A DNA stretch of 64,000 nt, from NCBI GenBank assembly GCA_963741565.1, contig CAVUIK010000017.1:186001-250000 (forward strand), read 5' to 3'. Shown here one piece after another: positions 52,372 to 61,839 of this stretch. Each line of letters begins with the position of its first letter. The stretch's first letter is position 1. The stretch is from Ga0077555 sp963741565 (GTDB taxonomy: Bacteria > Pseudomonadota > Alphaproteobacteria > Rhizobiales > Hyphomicrobiaceae). Made by a program: the position numbers and the translations under genes. The notes under the pieces are model-generated. The model saw nothing but the letters and a program-made list of their open reading frames with translations. It had not been told where the DNA came from and made no database searches.

Positions 52372-53811
52372 CTAACGATCTGCGTAAGGGTTGGCGCCCT
52401 TGCGCAGATGAAACCGTATCGGTGTGCCCGGCAGGTCGAACGTCTCGCGCAAACTGTTCACCAGATACTTCACGTAGGACTTCGGCAGGTCCGCCGGCTT
52501 CGAGCAGAACGCCACAAACGTCGGCGGCCGGGCCGACGGCTGGGTCATGAACCGCAACCGGATTCGCCGCCCGCTCGCAGCTGGCGGCGTATGCCGGTCG
52601 AGCGCTGCCTGCAGCCAGCGATTGAGATCCGACGTGCTGATGCGCCGGTTCCAGACGCCATGAGCTGCGACCACCGCATCCATCACCTTATCCACGCCGC
52701 GCCCCGACAGCGCCGAGACCGGCACCACCGTAACGCCCAGAGCATCGGCAAAGGTCTCCTTCACGGTCTCATGGAGATCCTTGAGGCGATTCTGCTTGTC
52801 CTCGACCAGATCCCACTTGTTCACGGCGATCACAAGTGCGCGCCCTTCGTCGATCACCATGTTCCCGATCGTGAGATCCTGCTGCTCGAAGGCACGGTCG
52901 AAGTCGATCAGGAGGACGACGACCTCGGCGAAGCGGATCGCACGCACGGCATCACTGGCCGACAGCTTCTCGGCAACCTCTGAGATGCGCGCCTTGCGCC
53001 GGAGACCGGCCGTATCGAACAACCGCATCGACCGGCCCTTCCAGTCCAGGTCGGTCGAGATCGAATCCCGGGTCAACCCCGGTTCGGGCCCGGTGATCAT
53101 GCGATCCTCGCCCAGAATCGCATTGACCAGCGTGGACTTGCCCGCATTGGGCCGTCCGACGATGGCGACTCGGATCGGCAAGGACGGATCGCGCTCCTCG
53201 TGACCGCTGTCCTCGGGGATGGCGTCGCCGTCGCCCTCGGCCGCCTGCTCGGCTTCGGCGACCTCCGCCGCGCGGTCCCTTCGCGACTTCCTGCGGGACT
53301 TCGAAGGCTTGCGATCGAGACCCAAGCGGTCGATGACCAGGTCTTCCAGCTCGCCGAGGCCTTCCCCGTGCTCGGCCGAAATCGCGATCGGCTCGCCAAG
53401 CCCCAGTTCGTAGGCTTCGTATAGGCCGCTTGTCGCCGCCCGGCCTTCGCACTTGTTGGCAGCCAGCAAGATTGGCTTACCCGACGCTCGGGCGATGCGG
53501 GCAAACGCCTTGTCCGACGGCGTGACGCCGGCCCGCACATCGATCACGAACACGATCAAGTCGGCCTGCTGAATGGCCAACTCGCTCTGGGCGCGCATGC
53601 GCGCGGGGATCGATCCCTCCAGGGCTTCCTCAAGGCCGGCCGTGTCGACAACGGTGAGGGTGTGGCCACCAAATTCCGCTTCTCCCTCGCGACGGTCTCG
53701 CGTCAGGCCGGGCATATCGGAGACCAGCGCCGTGCGCCGTCCCGTCAATCGATTGTAGAGCGTCGATTTACCGACGTTGGGGCGCCCGACGATGGCGATG
53801 GTCTTCGGCAT
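52372..53811 (-). CDS. der: Ribosome biogenesis GTPase Der (EngA)
   Basis: 479 residues from ATG 53811. Two GTPase domains in tandem: GRPNVGKST and DMPGLTRD in the first, GRPNAGKST, DTAGLRRKA and VNKWDL in the second, followed by the KH-like domain ending LPGTPIRFHLRKGANPY. Der helps late 50S assembly. The insert between the domains is basic (KPSKSRRKSRRDRAAE) and long, as usual in alphaproteobacteria. Confidence 0.97.
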   Translation of the reverse strand: MPKTIAIVGRPNVGKSTLYNRLTGRRTALVSDMPGLTRDRREGEAEFGGHTLTVVDTAGLEEALEGSIPARMRAQSELAIQQADLIVFVIDVRAGVTPSDKAFARIARASGKPILLAANKCEGRAATSGLYEAYELGLGEPIAISAEHGEGLGELEDLVIDRLGLDRKPSKSRRKSRRDRAAEVAEAEQAAEGDGDAIPEDSGHEERDPSLPIRVAIVGRPNAGKSTLVNAILGEDRMITGPEPGLTRDSISTDLDWKGRSMRLFDTAGLRRKARISEVAEKLSASDAVRAIRFAEVVVLLIDFDRAFEQQDLTIGNMVIDEGRALVIAVNKWDLVEDKQNRLKDLHETVKETFADALGVTVVPVSALSGRGVDKVMDAVVAAHGVWNRRISTSDLNRWLQAALDRHTPPAASGRRIRLRFMTQPSARPPTFVAFCSKPADLPKSYVKYLVNSLRETFDLPGTPIRFHLRKGANPYADR

Positions 53812-53955
53812 GGGGCTTCGAACTCTTACAAACGGGGCCAAGCAATACGGGCCGGGCGCAATCAGCGGCTATCGGGTCGGGTTAAGGCTTTGTGCCGGAA
53901 CGCGCAAGTCCGGCCGCACGTGCTGCGTCCCGCACTTCGTCGCCGTTTCTGGCCG

Positions 53956-55050
53956 TCAGGCACGCCCGGCGACCACATCCCGGGTGAACAAGAGCAAATC
54001 GCCAGCAATTGCGGCCATATCGGCATAGTCGGCGCCCTTGGCAGCTCCGCGGGTCCAAAGCGCATGCAGTTGCAGCAGCACGACCGCCAGCTTCATCATC
54101 GCAAGAACGCGGAACACGGGGTAGTCGGACATATCCAACCCGGTCAACTTGGCATAATGCGCCACGACTTGGGTCCGGGTGAGGAAGCCGGGCGCAACCG
54201 TCGGCAGCTGCTTCATGTCATGCATGCACGAGGGATCGCCGGGCTCCGCCCAGTAGGAGAGCAGGGTCGCAAGGTCGAACAGCGGATCGCCGCGCGTTCC
54301 CATATCCCAGTCAACGATGGCAACCGGAGCCAGCGTCTCAGGGTGGACGATCAGATTGTCGAGTTTGAAATCTGAATGCAGCAGTGTTGGCGCCCGCTGG
54401 CGCACCGATTGCCGCTCGAGCCAGCCGCCGATTTCGGCGATCAGCGCTCGGTTGGCGGGGGCCGGGTCGAGGCGTTCGCCGCGCACGCGCCAACCCTTGA
54501 TTGCGCGCGCGACGAAGCCTTCCGGCTTGCCGAGATCGTCGAGGCCAACGGCGTTGGTATCGACCCGATGGATCGCAACAAGCGTTTCGACCAGCATCCG
54601 GCCGGTGCGCTCGGCAACATCCGGTCGCCCTTCGAAATGCCGGCGGTCGTCGCCCCGAATGACGAGCCCTGGCCGATATTCGATCAGCTGGAACGGCACG
54701 CCGATCACCGACCGGTCTTCGCACAGATGGACGCATTCTGGCGCGAGCGGCAACGCCTGCCACAGCCGCGACAGGATGCGATGTTCGCGCGCCATGTCGT
54801 GGGCGCCAGGCGGCAAGTCTCCGTCCGGCGGCCGGCGCAGAACAAGCCGGCGGCCGCCAGCGTTCAGCCGATAGTTGATATTGGCCATGCCGGTGCCGAA
54901 TTGCCGGATCAGCTGATCGGGATCGAGGGGAAATCCGGCGCGCGCGAGATACGCTCCAAGCTGCGATGCATCGAGCGGCATGCTCTCTGCAGCGGCGCGA
55001 AAGACGTGCGCATCGGGACCGGCAACGGATGCGTGCGCGCGCTCGGTCAT
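53956..55050 (-). CDS. Phosphotransferase family (APH/choline kinase-like) protein
   Basis: 364 residues from ATG 55050. The kinase-like fold shows the nucleotide loop FGTGMANINYRL, Lys/Arg region LVLRRPP, the catalytic loop LLHSDFKLDNLIV (HxDxxxxN) and the metal motif VDWDMGTRGDPLFDLA. This clade is often called acyl-CoA dehydrogenase-linked APH protein in alphaproteobacteria and is thought to act in small-molecule catabolism rather than antibiotic resistance. The stop of the upstream VOC gene region and this gene are 14 bases apart, on one strand. Confidence 0.85.
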   Translation of the reverse strand: MTERAHASVAGPDAHVFRAAAESMPLDASQLGAYLARAGFPLDPDQLIRQFGTGMANINYRLNAGGRRLVLRRPPDGDLPPGAHDMAREHRILSRLWQALPLAPECVHLCEDRSVIGVPFQLIEYRPGLVIRGDDRRHFEGRPDVAERTGRMLVETLVAIHRVDTNAVGLDDLGKPEGFVARAIKGWRVRGERLDPAPANRALIAEIGGWLERQSVRQRAPTLLHSDFKLDNLIVHPETLAPVAIVDWDMGTRGDPLFDLATLLSYWAEPGDPSCMHDMKQLPTVAPGFLTRTQVVAHYAKLTGLDMSDYPVFRVLAMMKLAVVLLQLHALWTRGAAKGADYADMAAIAGDLLLFTRDVVAGRA

Positions 55051-55063
55051 CGGGCAAAACTCC

Positions 55064-55925
55064 TCAACCTGCCAGCAGCTCCAGGATGACGCCGTTGGCT
55101 TCCGGCGGCGCGACTTTGACGACGCTGTTCGTCGCAACGACTGCGCGCTTACCGACCGCCTTTGCCGCCGACCCCACATCGGCAACGCGTACCGCCAGCG
55201 TGACGGCGCCTTCGTCGGGCAGCGTATCGATCGCGACGCCCGGATGGCGCTTCGCCAAAGTGGCGCGATCCAGAAATACGAAATCCGCACGACCCGCGCC
55301 CGTTTCGACGCGAAGTGCGCCATCTGGCTGCCGTTCGGCCGGGCGATCGATCAGGCGGCCCATGTGCGCGGCAGCAGCCCCCGGATCCCTTGATAACATC
55401 TCGAACTCGATCGAGCCTCGTCGCCGTGTTGGCATGCCGCGTCAATTCGGGAATCCAGACGTTTTCACGCGTCAGGTGCTGGCAGGCAAAGATCCGCAGG
55501 CCGCCGGGACGCTCCTCGATCGGCCACACGAACGTGCGGAATTTCGCTTCGGCTTTGCGGCCGTCCGGCAGGTCGACCGGCCGTCCGAAATCATAGGGAC
55601 CGAGAGCCGCGAATCCGCGCGCCTTGAGCTCGGCGACGCCGTCGTCGGCGTCGGTGCCGGTGAATGCGGCCCGCTCGATGCCTTCGCCGCGGCGGGCGAG
55701 AAAGGCTCGCGCCGGAGCGTTGCGCTCAGTTTCGGCGACAACGCCGATCAGCTCGATGTAGTCGGGGCCCAGCATGATCGTGTGATTGGCGGTGCCCATG
55801 ATCGCGGTATGCATGCCCATGGGCGACACGGTGAAGCCAAGGCTCTGCCAGCGGCGGGCACCTTCAGCGAGGTCGCGGACCATGACCACGACGTGATCGA
55901 GACCGATAATCGATTTCATGGGCAT
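55064..55925 (-). pseudogene. VOC/glyoxalase-family protein split by one extra base
   Basis: Starting at ATG 55925 (GGAGAG just upstream) the protein reads MPMKSIIGLDHVVVMVRDL and continues through two vicinal-oxygen-chelate repeats up to WIPELTRHANTATRLDRV. There the frame fails; the rest, EMLSRDPGAAAAHMG to PPEANGVILELLAG, is in the next frame. Removing one C near 55400 (GTTCGAG to GTTGAG) joins both halves smoothly. Apart from this both parts look intact, with the His and Glu metal ligands (LDHVVV, IELIG, RLIDRP region). A glyoxalase or lyase role is inferred only from the fold. Confidence 0.8.
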
Positions 55926-55999
55926 GGGGCTCTCCACTCTTTGGCATGGGTGCTGTCATCACCGTGACGTTGCCGGTCCCGCCCGTCAACGACGCGCGT

Positions 56000-56909
56000 T
56001 CAAGTCAAATCGATCCGGTAGAACCGCAGGGCGTTTTCTGCGAACAGCTTCCGGCGCTCGCCGAGCGGCAAATGAGCGACCGCCTTCTTGAACGAGCTAA
56101 AAAGATAGTCCCAGCTTCCCTTCAAACCATCGACTGGGAAATTCGAGGCGAACATACAGCGCTCGACGCCGAAAATGCGGATTGCCTCCAGGATGATCGG
56201 TTTGTTGGCCGCCAGCGTCCAGGGTTGGCCGAGCACCGTCAAGCCGGAGATCTTGCAATGGACGTTGGGACAGGCCGCCAGCGCCTCCATGCCGCGGCGC
56301 CAGACGGCAAGGGCTTCCGGCGACCGGTCGAGTGGATATCCCGTATGGTTGAGGACCACCCGCAGGCCCGGATGCTCGCGCACGACCTCGGCCGCCTCCT
56401 CGAGATGCCACCACGTGACGCGCAGATCCCAAGACAGATCGTGCTTCTCCAGCAACGAAAGCCCCTTGCGCCACATGGGATCCTGCATGCTTCGCGGCTG
56501 ACCGCGCACGCTGTCGCCTGGCCCTTTTGAAATAATCGGCTTGGTGCGAATGCCGCGCACCAGAGGAAACGCCTTATGCTGCGCGATGATCTCTTCCGAG
56601 TTCGAACTCGTCGATCCAGGCATGCGCCACAATAGCCGCCGGCATTGCGAAGCGCGCGGCGATCTCTGAAACCCAACGCGTTTCAGCCACCTGAAACCGG
56701 CGATCGCACTCCGCTTCGATGTGAACTGTCGCCACCACATTGTGGAGCGCCGTATCGCGGCGATATTCCTCCGGCAGATACGTGCGGCGGAGCGCTGAGT
56801 TGTCGCCCATGTAGGCGTGCTCGCCGGTCGTCAGCCACGGATAGGCAATCGTGCCTTCGAGATCCCATAAATGATGGTGAGCGTCGACAACCGGTAGTGG
56901 GTCATGCAT
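56000..56909 (-). pseudogene. Amidohydrolase-family protein split by one extra base
   Basis: The N-terminal part, MHDPLPVVDAHHHLWDLEG, has the HxH metal motif of amidohydrolases related to 2-pyrone-4,6-dicarboxylate hydrolase. It ends early as DEFELGRDHRAA and TAA; the other frame continues EEIIAQHKAFPLVRGIRTKP, ending RIFGVERCMFASNFPVDG and LFAENALRFYRIDLT, which is the normal C-terminus. Removing one G near 56595 (CTCGGAAGAG to CTCGAAGAG) restores DEFELEEIIAQH. The remaining metal ligands (His in LNHTGYP, Asp in NFPVDG) are present. It lies directly upstream of the broken VOC gene on the same strand. Confidence 0.82.
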
Positions 56910-56941
56910 CAGAGCATCCTCCCGAAAATGCGTCTCCAGGG

Positions 56942-57619
56942 CTATCGCGAACGGGCTGGCTTTCGCAACTGGATATAGAGCGCACCGTCACCGCCGTGGC
57001 GGGCGCCGGCGGCCCGGTAGCCGATGACGATGCGCCGCAGCGCAGGCTCCTCGAGCCAGAGCGGCACATTGCGCCGCAGCACGCCGCGCTCGCCCCCCAT
57101 GGTCTCGGCGAGCGGTCTGGCCATCGTCCCCGGCGGGCCACCCTTGCCGGTGATCACCATCACCACCGACAATCCAGCCACCGCGCAGCGTTGCAGGAAG
57201 CCGACCAGTTGATGATGGGCCTCGCTCTGGCGCAGACCATGCAGATCGAGGCGCGCGTCGATCTCCACCTTACCTGTGGCGATGCGGCGGACCGCCTTGC
57301 GCTCGAAGGTAGCGAGGGGCGGCGGTGATGGTGCCGGACGCTGTGTTGCTGGTTTCGGCTCGTGGCTCGACGTCGGGTGGCGGGAGCGTGGCCGCTCGCG
57401 CGCGACGCCGGTTGGCGGCGGCTCGGCTGGCTTCGCTCGCGACCGGGACTCGCGGGCATCCGCATCGGTGTGCGCCTCGGTCTCCGGCACGCGCTGTTTC
57501 TTTTTCCGAAGCGGCTCCAGCGATTGCGCCATGAACTCCCAGAGCGCCCGATCGTCGTCCGACATCATGGAGGCCTTGCGCGAGCCGCCTGAACCGATCG
57601 AACGCGAGGGTCGCTTCAT
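56942..57619 (-). CDS. Smr/MutS2-type endonuclease-domain protein
   Basis: 225 residues. The first 115 are charged, Pro/Arg-rich and probably disordered. The Smr domain (about 120-215) has the LDLHGLRQSEA motif at 124-134 and the VITGKGGPP loop, ending in GYRAAGARHGGDGALYIQL. Smr domains bind and nick nucleic acid, or cut mRNA in stalled-ribosome rescue. The ATG overlaps the mltA stop as ATGA, and mltA-Smr coupling is common in Hyphomicrobiales. Confidence 0.87.
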   Translation of the reverse strand: MKRPSRSIGSGGSRKASMMSDDDRALWEFMAQSLEPLRKKKQRVPETEAHTDADARESRSRAKPAEPPPTGVARERPRSRHPTSSHEPKPATQRPAPSPPPLATFERKAVRRIATGKVEIDARLDLHGLRQSEAHHQLVGFLQRCAVAGLSVVMVITGKGGPPGTMARPLAETMGGERGVLRRNVPLWLEEPALRRIVIGYRAAGARHGGDGALYIQLRKPARSR

Positions 57620-58959
57620 GGCTGGGTCTTGCCGGCTTTCGGCTTCGTCGTCCCCGTTACGATCGGCTCGGCCGGACCCAGCGCCAGCATGACGAACAGG
57701 TGCCCGGGATGCTTGGTGATGCCAGCGATCCGCCCAGCCGCATCGCCGGAGCCAAAATAGATGTCGCCCCGTTCGGGGCCTCGAATCGCGGAACCGACAT
57801 CCTGAGCCACCATCAGGCGCTGGAACGCCCTACCCTTGGTTGCATGGGTAAGCGTCGGCGCACTGACATAGATCGGCGCTCCAAGCGCGTGCACAGCCGG
57901 GTCGACGGCAAGACTACGCCCGGTGGTCAGCGGGATCTCGAGCACGCCAAGTGGGCCATTTGTCCCATCGGGCATTTCACGGAAGAACACATAGGAGGCG
58001 TTCTGATGCATGACGGTGCGGGCCCGGGCCAGATCCGACTTCAGCCACGTACTGAGCGTGCCAAGTGACATCTTGTCGGCGGCCAGCAATCCCTTGTCGA
58101 TGAGATAGCGGCCGATCGAAGTATAAGGGTGCCCATTCTTGCCGTCATAGTGGACCCGGATCGTCGTACCGTCCGTCAACCGGACGCGGCCGGACCCCTG
58201 GATTTGCAGAAAGAAGACCTCGACCGGGTCTGCCAAGTAGATCAGCTCCAGGGCCTGCCCTTTGAGTGCGCCGGCTTCGATCTCGGCCCGCGTCGCGAAG
58301 GGGACCATGCCGGCCTGTGTCTTGCGAGCATGTGTGAGCTTGGTGCCGACGGCGCCCCGCTGCGTCTCATCCACTACGTTGACGAGATCGGCCGGTCGGC
58401 GAAGTAGCGGCGTTTGAAAGCGATCAGTGCGAGTCCGTGATCCTTCGAGCTGAGGCTCGTAGTAGCCAGTCAGCAGGCCATGTGGCCTCCCATGAAGCAC
58501 GCGATGCGGCTGGAAGGTGCGCTCGAAGAACGCGCGCGCCTCGACACCCTTGACCTTGGCGGGCAGCGCCAGCGCTGCCTCGCAGGCCGCGACCAGCTCG
58601 GGCGGCGTCGGCAGCCGTCCGGCCTTGTTGCCGGCCTTCGCGGCCGCCGCCAGCCGCGGACACGACGTCTGGAACGCCTTCAACGCGGCGAGGTGATCAT
58701 CGTCGGCCCAGCCGGGAAGCTCGGAATAGGACATCGGTACGAGCTTGGACTTGGTCTCTGACATGGCCGCCGCCGGCTTCGCTTTGCCTTGAGTTCCGGT
58801 CACAGGTTGCGGGGGAGACGCTGCCGCTGCAGGCAGGCACGCCAGCAGTAGGCAGACCGCCACCAGCCGAGCCCGTGCGAATGGCGTCCGGGTCGCTCCG
58901 GTCTCAGCGTAGACAACCACGTCGATCCCCCGTACGGCCGGCGCTCCCTGCGATGCCAC
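57616..58959 (-). CDS. mltA: Membrane-bound lytic murein transglycosylase A
   Basis: 447 residues if begun at GTG 58959; GTG 58920, with GGGGGA just upstream, gives a cleaner signal peptide (ARLVAVCLLLACLPAAAA) and may be the true start. The MltA fold follows: LLTGYYEPQLEGSRTR, FFLQIQGSGRVRL and the 3D domain MVAQDVGSAIRGPERGDIYFGSG, whose last Asp is catalytic. It cuts the glycan strand with formation of the 1,6-anhydro end. Expressed with Tim44-like and Smr genes. Confidence 0.92.
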   Translation of the reverse strand: MASQGAPAVRGIDVVVYAETGATRTPFARARLVAVCLLLACLPAAAASPPQPVTGTQGKAKPAAAMSETKSKLVPMSYSELPGWADDDHLAALKAFQTSCPRLAAAAKAGNKAGRLPTPPELVAACEAALALPAKVKGVEARAFFERTFQPHRVLHGRPHGLLTGYYEPQLEGSRTRTDRFQTPLLRRPADLVNVVDETQRGAVGTKLTHARKTQAGMVPFATRAEIEAGALKGQALELIYLADPVEVFFLQIQGSGRVRLTDGTTIRVHYDGKNGHPYTSIGRYLIDKGLLAADKMSLGTLSTWLKSDLARARTVMHQNASYVFFREMPDGTNGPLGVLEIPLTTGRSLAVDPAVHALGAPIYVSAPTLTHATKGRAFQRLMVAQDVGSAIRGPERGDIYFGSGDAAGRIAGITKHPGHLFVMLALGPAEPIVTGTTKPKAGKTQP

Positions 58960-58997
58960 TCCCTGTCAGGTGGCATCGTGCCTGCCCGCATGTCGCA

Positions 58998-59726
58998 TCA
59001 ATTGGGCGCCTGCGTGGCGACCAGCTTCCAATTTGGATCGCGGGAGCTGATATCCCGGGCGAACGTCCAGATGTCGATCACCTCTTTAATTTTCTTCGGA
59101 TCGCCGGAAATTACGGCGCCGGCCTTGTCACGGGTAGCCGAGATCAGCTCGCTCACGAACTTGACGCTGACTTGGGCCGTGCCGGCCTTCAGCTCGGCGT
59201 CCATGAGGTCTGCCTTGTTGATACCAACGAAGCTCTGGTCTATCTGATCTCCGCGGCTCTCGCGTTCGGTCAGGGCGGCGGAGAAGCCGTCGAAAACCTC
59301 GCGACTGAGCAGCGTGCGAAGGGTCTTACGATTGCCTTCAGCGAACGCCGTGACAATCATTTCGTAGGCCTGCCGCGCGCCTTTCAGGAAGCCATCCGGG
59401 TCGAAGCTCCGATCCGTTCGATGAATGGCCAGCAATCCATCGGCCAGCGCCTCGTTGCCAGCGGCAAAGGTCCGCACCTTCTCCTCGACCACGGCGACCG
59501 AGGTCGAGGTCGCAGCCTCGACGGGGGCCGCCTGCCGGTCCCGGCGCGGCATGGGCACGACCTTGCTTGCCGGTTCAGCAGCGCGATTGCGCTCTTGTGC
59601 CTTCGAGCGCTCGACGCGGGCATCATCATCATCGGTCTTGCGGCCAAGCACGCTCCGGAGCTTCAGGACAATCACCACAGCAAGAACGAGAAATGCCAGC
59701 GTAATGATGTCGAATTTGCCGTCCAT
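58998..59726 (-). CDS. Tim44/TimA-domain protein
   Basis: 242 residues. A short N-terminus and one membrane helix (ITLAFLVLAVVIVLKL, about 8-23) are followed by a charged linker and the Tim44-like domain (about 85-235, with AYEMIVTAFAEGNRKTLRTLLS and VIDIWTFARDI). The family is related to mitochondrial Tim44; in alphaproteobacteria it forms TimA-type inner-membrane proteins linked to complexes near SecB. Upstream of mltA on the same strand and divergent from fxsA. Confidence 0.85.
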   Translation of the reverse strand: MDGKFDIITLAFLVLAVVIVLKLRSVLGRKTDDDDARVERSKAQERNRAAEPASKVVPMPRRDRQAAPVEAATSTSVAVVEEKVRTFAAGNEALADGLLAIHRTDRSFDPDGFLKGARQAYEMIVTAFAEGNRKTLRTLLSREVFDGFSAALTERESRGDQIDQSFVGINKADLMDAELKAGTAQVSVKFVSELISATRDKAGAVISGDPKKIKEVIDIWTFARDISSRDPNWKLVATQAPN

Positions 59727-59958
59727 GGTCTATGCTGCTTTCCAAGCCAAGCCGGACACTGTCCGACGAATATATGGGACTGACGCTCGAACGGGTCCAG
59801 ATGGGTCTGGTCAAAGTTCTTTCGGTTCGCTGGTCGCATGAGGCGGAGCACCATTCAACTCCCGTCACGCATCAGGTCAACGAACCAGGGAGAAATTAGG
59901 GCATTCGGACGACCAAGCCAAGTACTGCAAGCGATTCATCGTGATACGAGACTAAGCC

Positions 59959-60486
59959 ATGCGCCTGGTACTGCTGCTGTTGATCGTCTCCGTCCCGCTG
60001 CTGGAAATCGGCGTTTTGATCAAAGTCGGCCAATCGCTGGGATTCTGGTCGACTTTGGCCGTTGTCGTTGGAACGTTTTTTGCCGGCCTGGCCGTCCTGA
60101 TGAACCAGGGTCTGGCGGCCCCGCTCAAGATGCAAGAGGCACTGCTGCGGGGCGAGCCGCCCGTCGGACCGATCCTGGACGGCGCCATGGTCGCCTTTGC
60201 CGGCGTGCTGCTGATGACGCCCGGCCTGATTGCCGACACCCTCGGGCTGATCCTGTTGATTCCACCGGCCAGACGGTTGCTCACCTGGTTCGCGCTGCGC
60301 CAGATGCCGATGTTCAGCGAGTTCCATGTGGATTTGGGACCGGGTCCGAACCCGGCGCCGCAGGAGCAAAGGCCGCATTCGTCTCCGCCCGGGGCGGGGC
60401 CGGTCATCGACGGTGAGTTCGAGCGGCTCGACGAACGCACTCTCGATCCCAACCGCCGCCGGCCCAATGGACGCGACGGGGCCTGA
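59959..60486 (+). CDS. fxsA: FxsA family membrane protein
   Basis: 175 residues. Four hydrophobic stretches in about 1-120 (LVLLLLIVSVPLLEIGVLI, LAVVVGTFFAGLAVLM, VAFAGVLLMTPGLIADTLGL) give the FxsA pattern, followed by a polar tail. FxsA was found as a suppressor of phage exclusion; its actual role is unknown, but it is a common SecB neighbour. GACTAAGCC precedes the ATG; secB follows 90 bases later. Confidence 0.9.
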   Translation: MRLVLLLLIVSVPLLEIGVLIKVGQSLGFWSTLAVVVGTFFAGLAVLMNQGLAAPLKMQEALLRGEPPVGPILDGAMVAFAGVLLMTPGLIADTLGLILLIPPARRLLTWFALRQMPMFSEFHVDLGPGPNPAPQEQRPHSSPPGAGPVIDGEFERLDERTLDPNRRRPNGRDGA

Positions 60487-60576
60487 TCCGGCTCTGGTGT
60501 CCAGCGAAAGCGATTGCGAGCCGCAGCGCCTGCGTGATAGCCACCAAGCGATCACGCGAGCGAGGAGCGATCCGTC

Positions 60577-61086
60577 ATGGCAGAACAGCAGAAGCCCGGC
60601 AATGGCAACGCCCCCGCGGCGGTGCCTGCCATGATGCAGGTCCGCGTTGTCGGCCAATACATCAAGGATCTGTCGTTCGAGAGCCCGAATATCACGAAGC
60701 TGCTGACAAACCCGCCCGATAACCCGAATCTCAATCTGGAGATCAACGTCACACCGACCCAGGTGGGACCGGATCTTTTCGAATTGGCACTGTCGTTCAA
60801 GGCTCAGGCTAAGAGCGCCCAGTCCGGCGTGATCTACGAGTTCGAGCTGGCCTACGCTGGCCTGTTCAAGATCGAGAACGCGCCGGCGGAGGCGCTGGAC
60901 CCGATGCTGAACATCAACTGCCCGGCGCTGCTGTTCCCATTCCTGCGCCGTATCGTTGCGGATCTGACGCGCGAAGGCGGCTTCCCGCCGCTGCTGCTCG
61001 ATCCGGTCGACTTCGCAGCACTCTACGTCAAGAAGCACGAGGCGATGGCGGCAGCAGGCCACGGTGGCCAGTCGCGGCCGTCGTAA
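60577..61086 (+). CDS. secB: Protein-export chaperone SecB
   Basis: 169 residues. The SecB core has VVGQYIKDLSFESPN, NITPTQV-like strand with INVTPTQVGPDLFEL, the YEFELAYAGLF strand and the C-terminal INCPALLFPFLRRIVADLT with ILDPVDFAALY-type ending (LLDPVDFAALYVKK). It binds unfolded precursors and delivers them to SecA. AGGAG precedes the ATG. It ends seven bases from a convergent TPR gene. Confidence 0.96.
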   Translation: MAEQQKPGNGNAPAAVPAMMQVRVVGQYIKDLSFESPNITKLLTNPPDNPNLNLEINVTPTQVGPDLFELALSFKAQAKSAQSGVIYEFELAYAGLFKIENAPAEALDPMLNINCPALLFPFLRRIVADLTREGGFPPLLLDPVDFAALYVKKHEAMAAAGHGGQSRPS

Positions 61087-61092
61087 TCAGCG

Positions 61093-61746
61093 TCATGAGG
61101 TCGTATCGCGGCACATCTCATCACCCGGCAACGGATCGCAGGTCCGTGATTGCGAGCATGTGCGCAGAGCCGTGCGGGTTTCCTCGCTGTAGATGCCGTC
61201 CATGCGGCCTTTGTAGAGCCCGCGCTCCGACAGCCCGCACTGATAGAGCTTGATCATGCGCTCGCCGCCAAGATTGACGGCCTGTTCATAGTCCTGGAAG
61301 GCGTCCTCGTGACGGCCCATGACTTGCCGGATGTGCGCGCGGGTGTCCCAGGTGTGTTCGCTCATGGGGTTGAGCTGCATCGACTTCTCGACGTCGGGAA
61401 GCCCTTTCGGACCCTGCCCCCATTTGAAGTAGGCCCAGGCCCGATTGTTCAGCGCCACCGCGAAATCCGGAACCAGCCGGATCGCGGCATCGTAATCATC
61501 GATTGCGCGGGGATAGAGCCCCTTGAGCGACAGGGCGAGCGCCCGCATTGCGTAAGCTTGGCTCTTGTCCGCAGGCGTGAAACCAGACCCCTCGATGATC
61601 GTGGTGCAGCCTGAAATGCGCCGCTCGTTGTCATCGCTGAAGCAATCCGTTGCCAGTTCGGCCTGCGCCACCAGAAGCCCTGCCAACAGGATGGCGATGG
61701 CTGCAACTGCGGACCGGAAATGTTTCGGCGCCAATAGACGTCTCAT
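61093..61746 (-). CDS. TPR protein with C-terminal peptidoglycan-binding-like helix
   Basis: 217 residues from ATG 61746. A signal or anchor (AVAAIAILLAGLLVAQAEL) precedes about three TPRs (YAMRALALSLKGLYPRAIDDYDAAI, ALNNRAWAYFKWG). The tail ERGLYKGRMDGIYSEETRTALRTCSQ resembles half of the peptidoglycan-binding 1 fold, with Cys pairs at the end (CSQSRTCDPLPGDEMC). It looks like a small periplasmic adaptor. It is convergent with secB. Confidence 0.78.
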   Translation of the reverse strand: MRRLLAPKHFRSAVAAIAILLAGLLVAQAELATDCFSDDNERRISGCTTIIEGSGFTPADKSQAYAMRALALSLKGLYPRAIDDYDAAIRLVPDFAVALNNRAWAYFKWGQGPKGLPDVEKSMQLNPMSEHTWDTRAHIRQVMGRHEDAFQDYEQAVNLGGERMIKLYQCGLSERGLYKGRMDGIYSEETRTALRTCSQSRTCDPLPGDEMCRDTTS

Positions 61747-61839
61747 CGCGATACCCAACATTGAATCGCCTCATGCCGTAGCATATCGGCGGTCAATATG
61801 GCCAGAGCGCGACAGCGCGGAACGCCGGCCGAAATCCAT

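Noticed and set aside
53956..55050. Aminoglycoside resistance gene
   Set aside because: The APH fold is shared by many metabolic kinases; the residues and context match the catabolic clade, and no mobile element is near.
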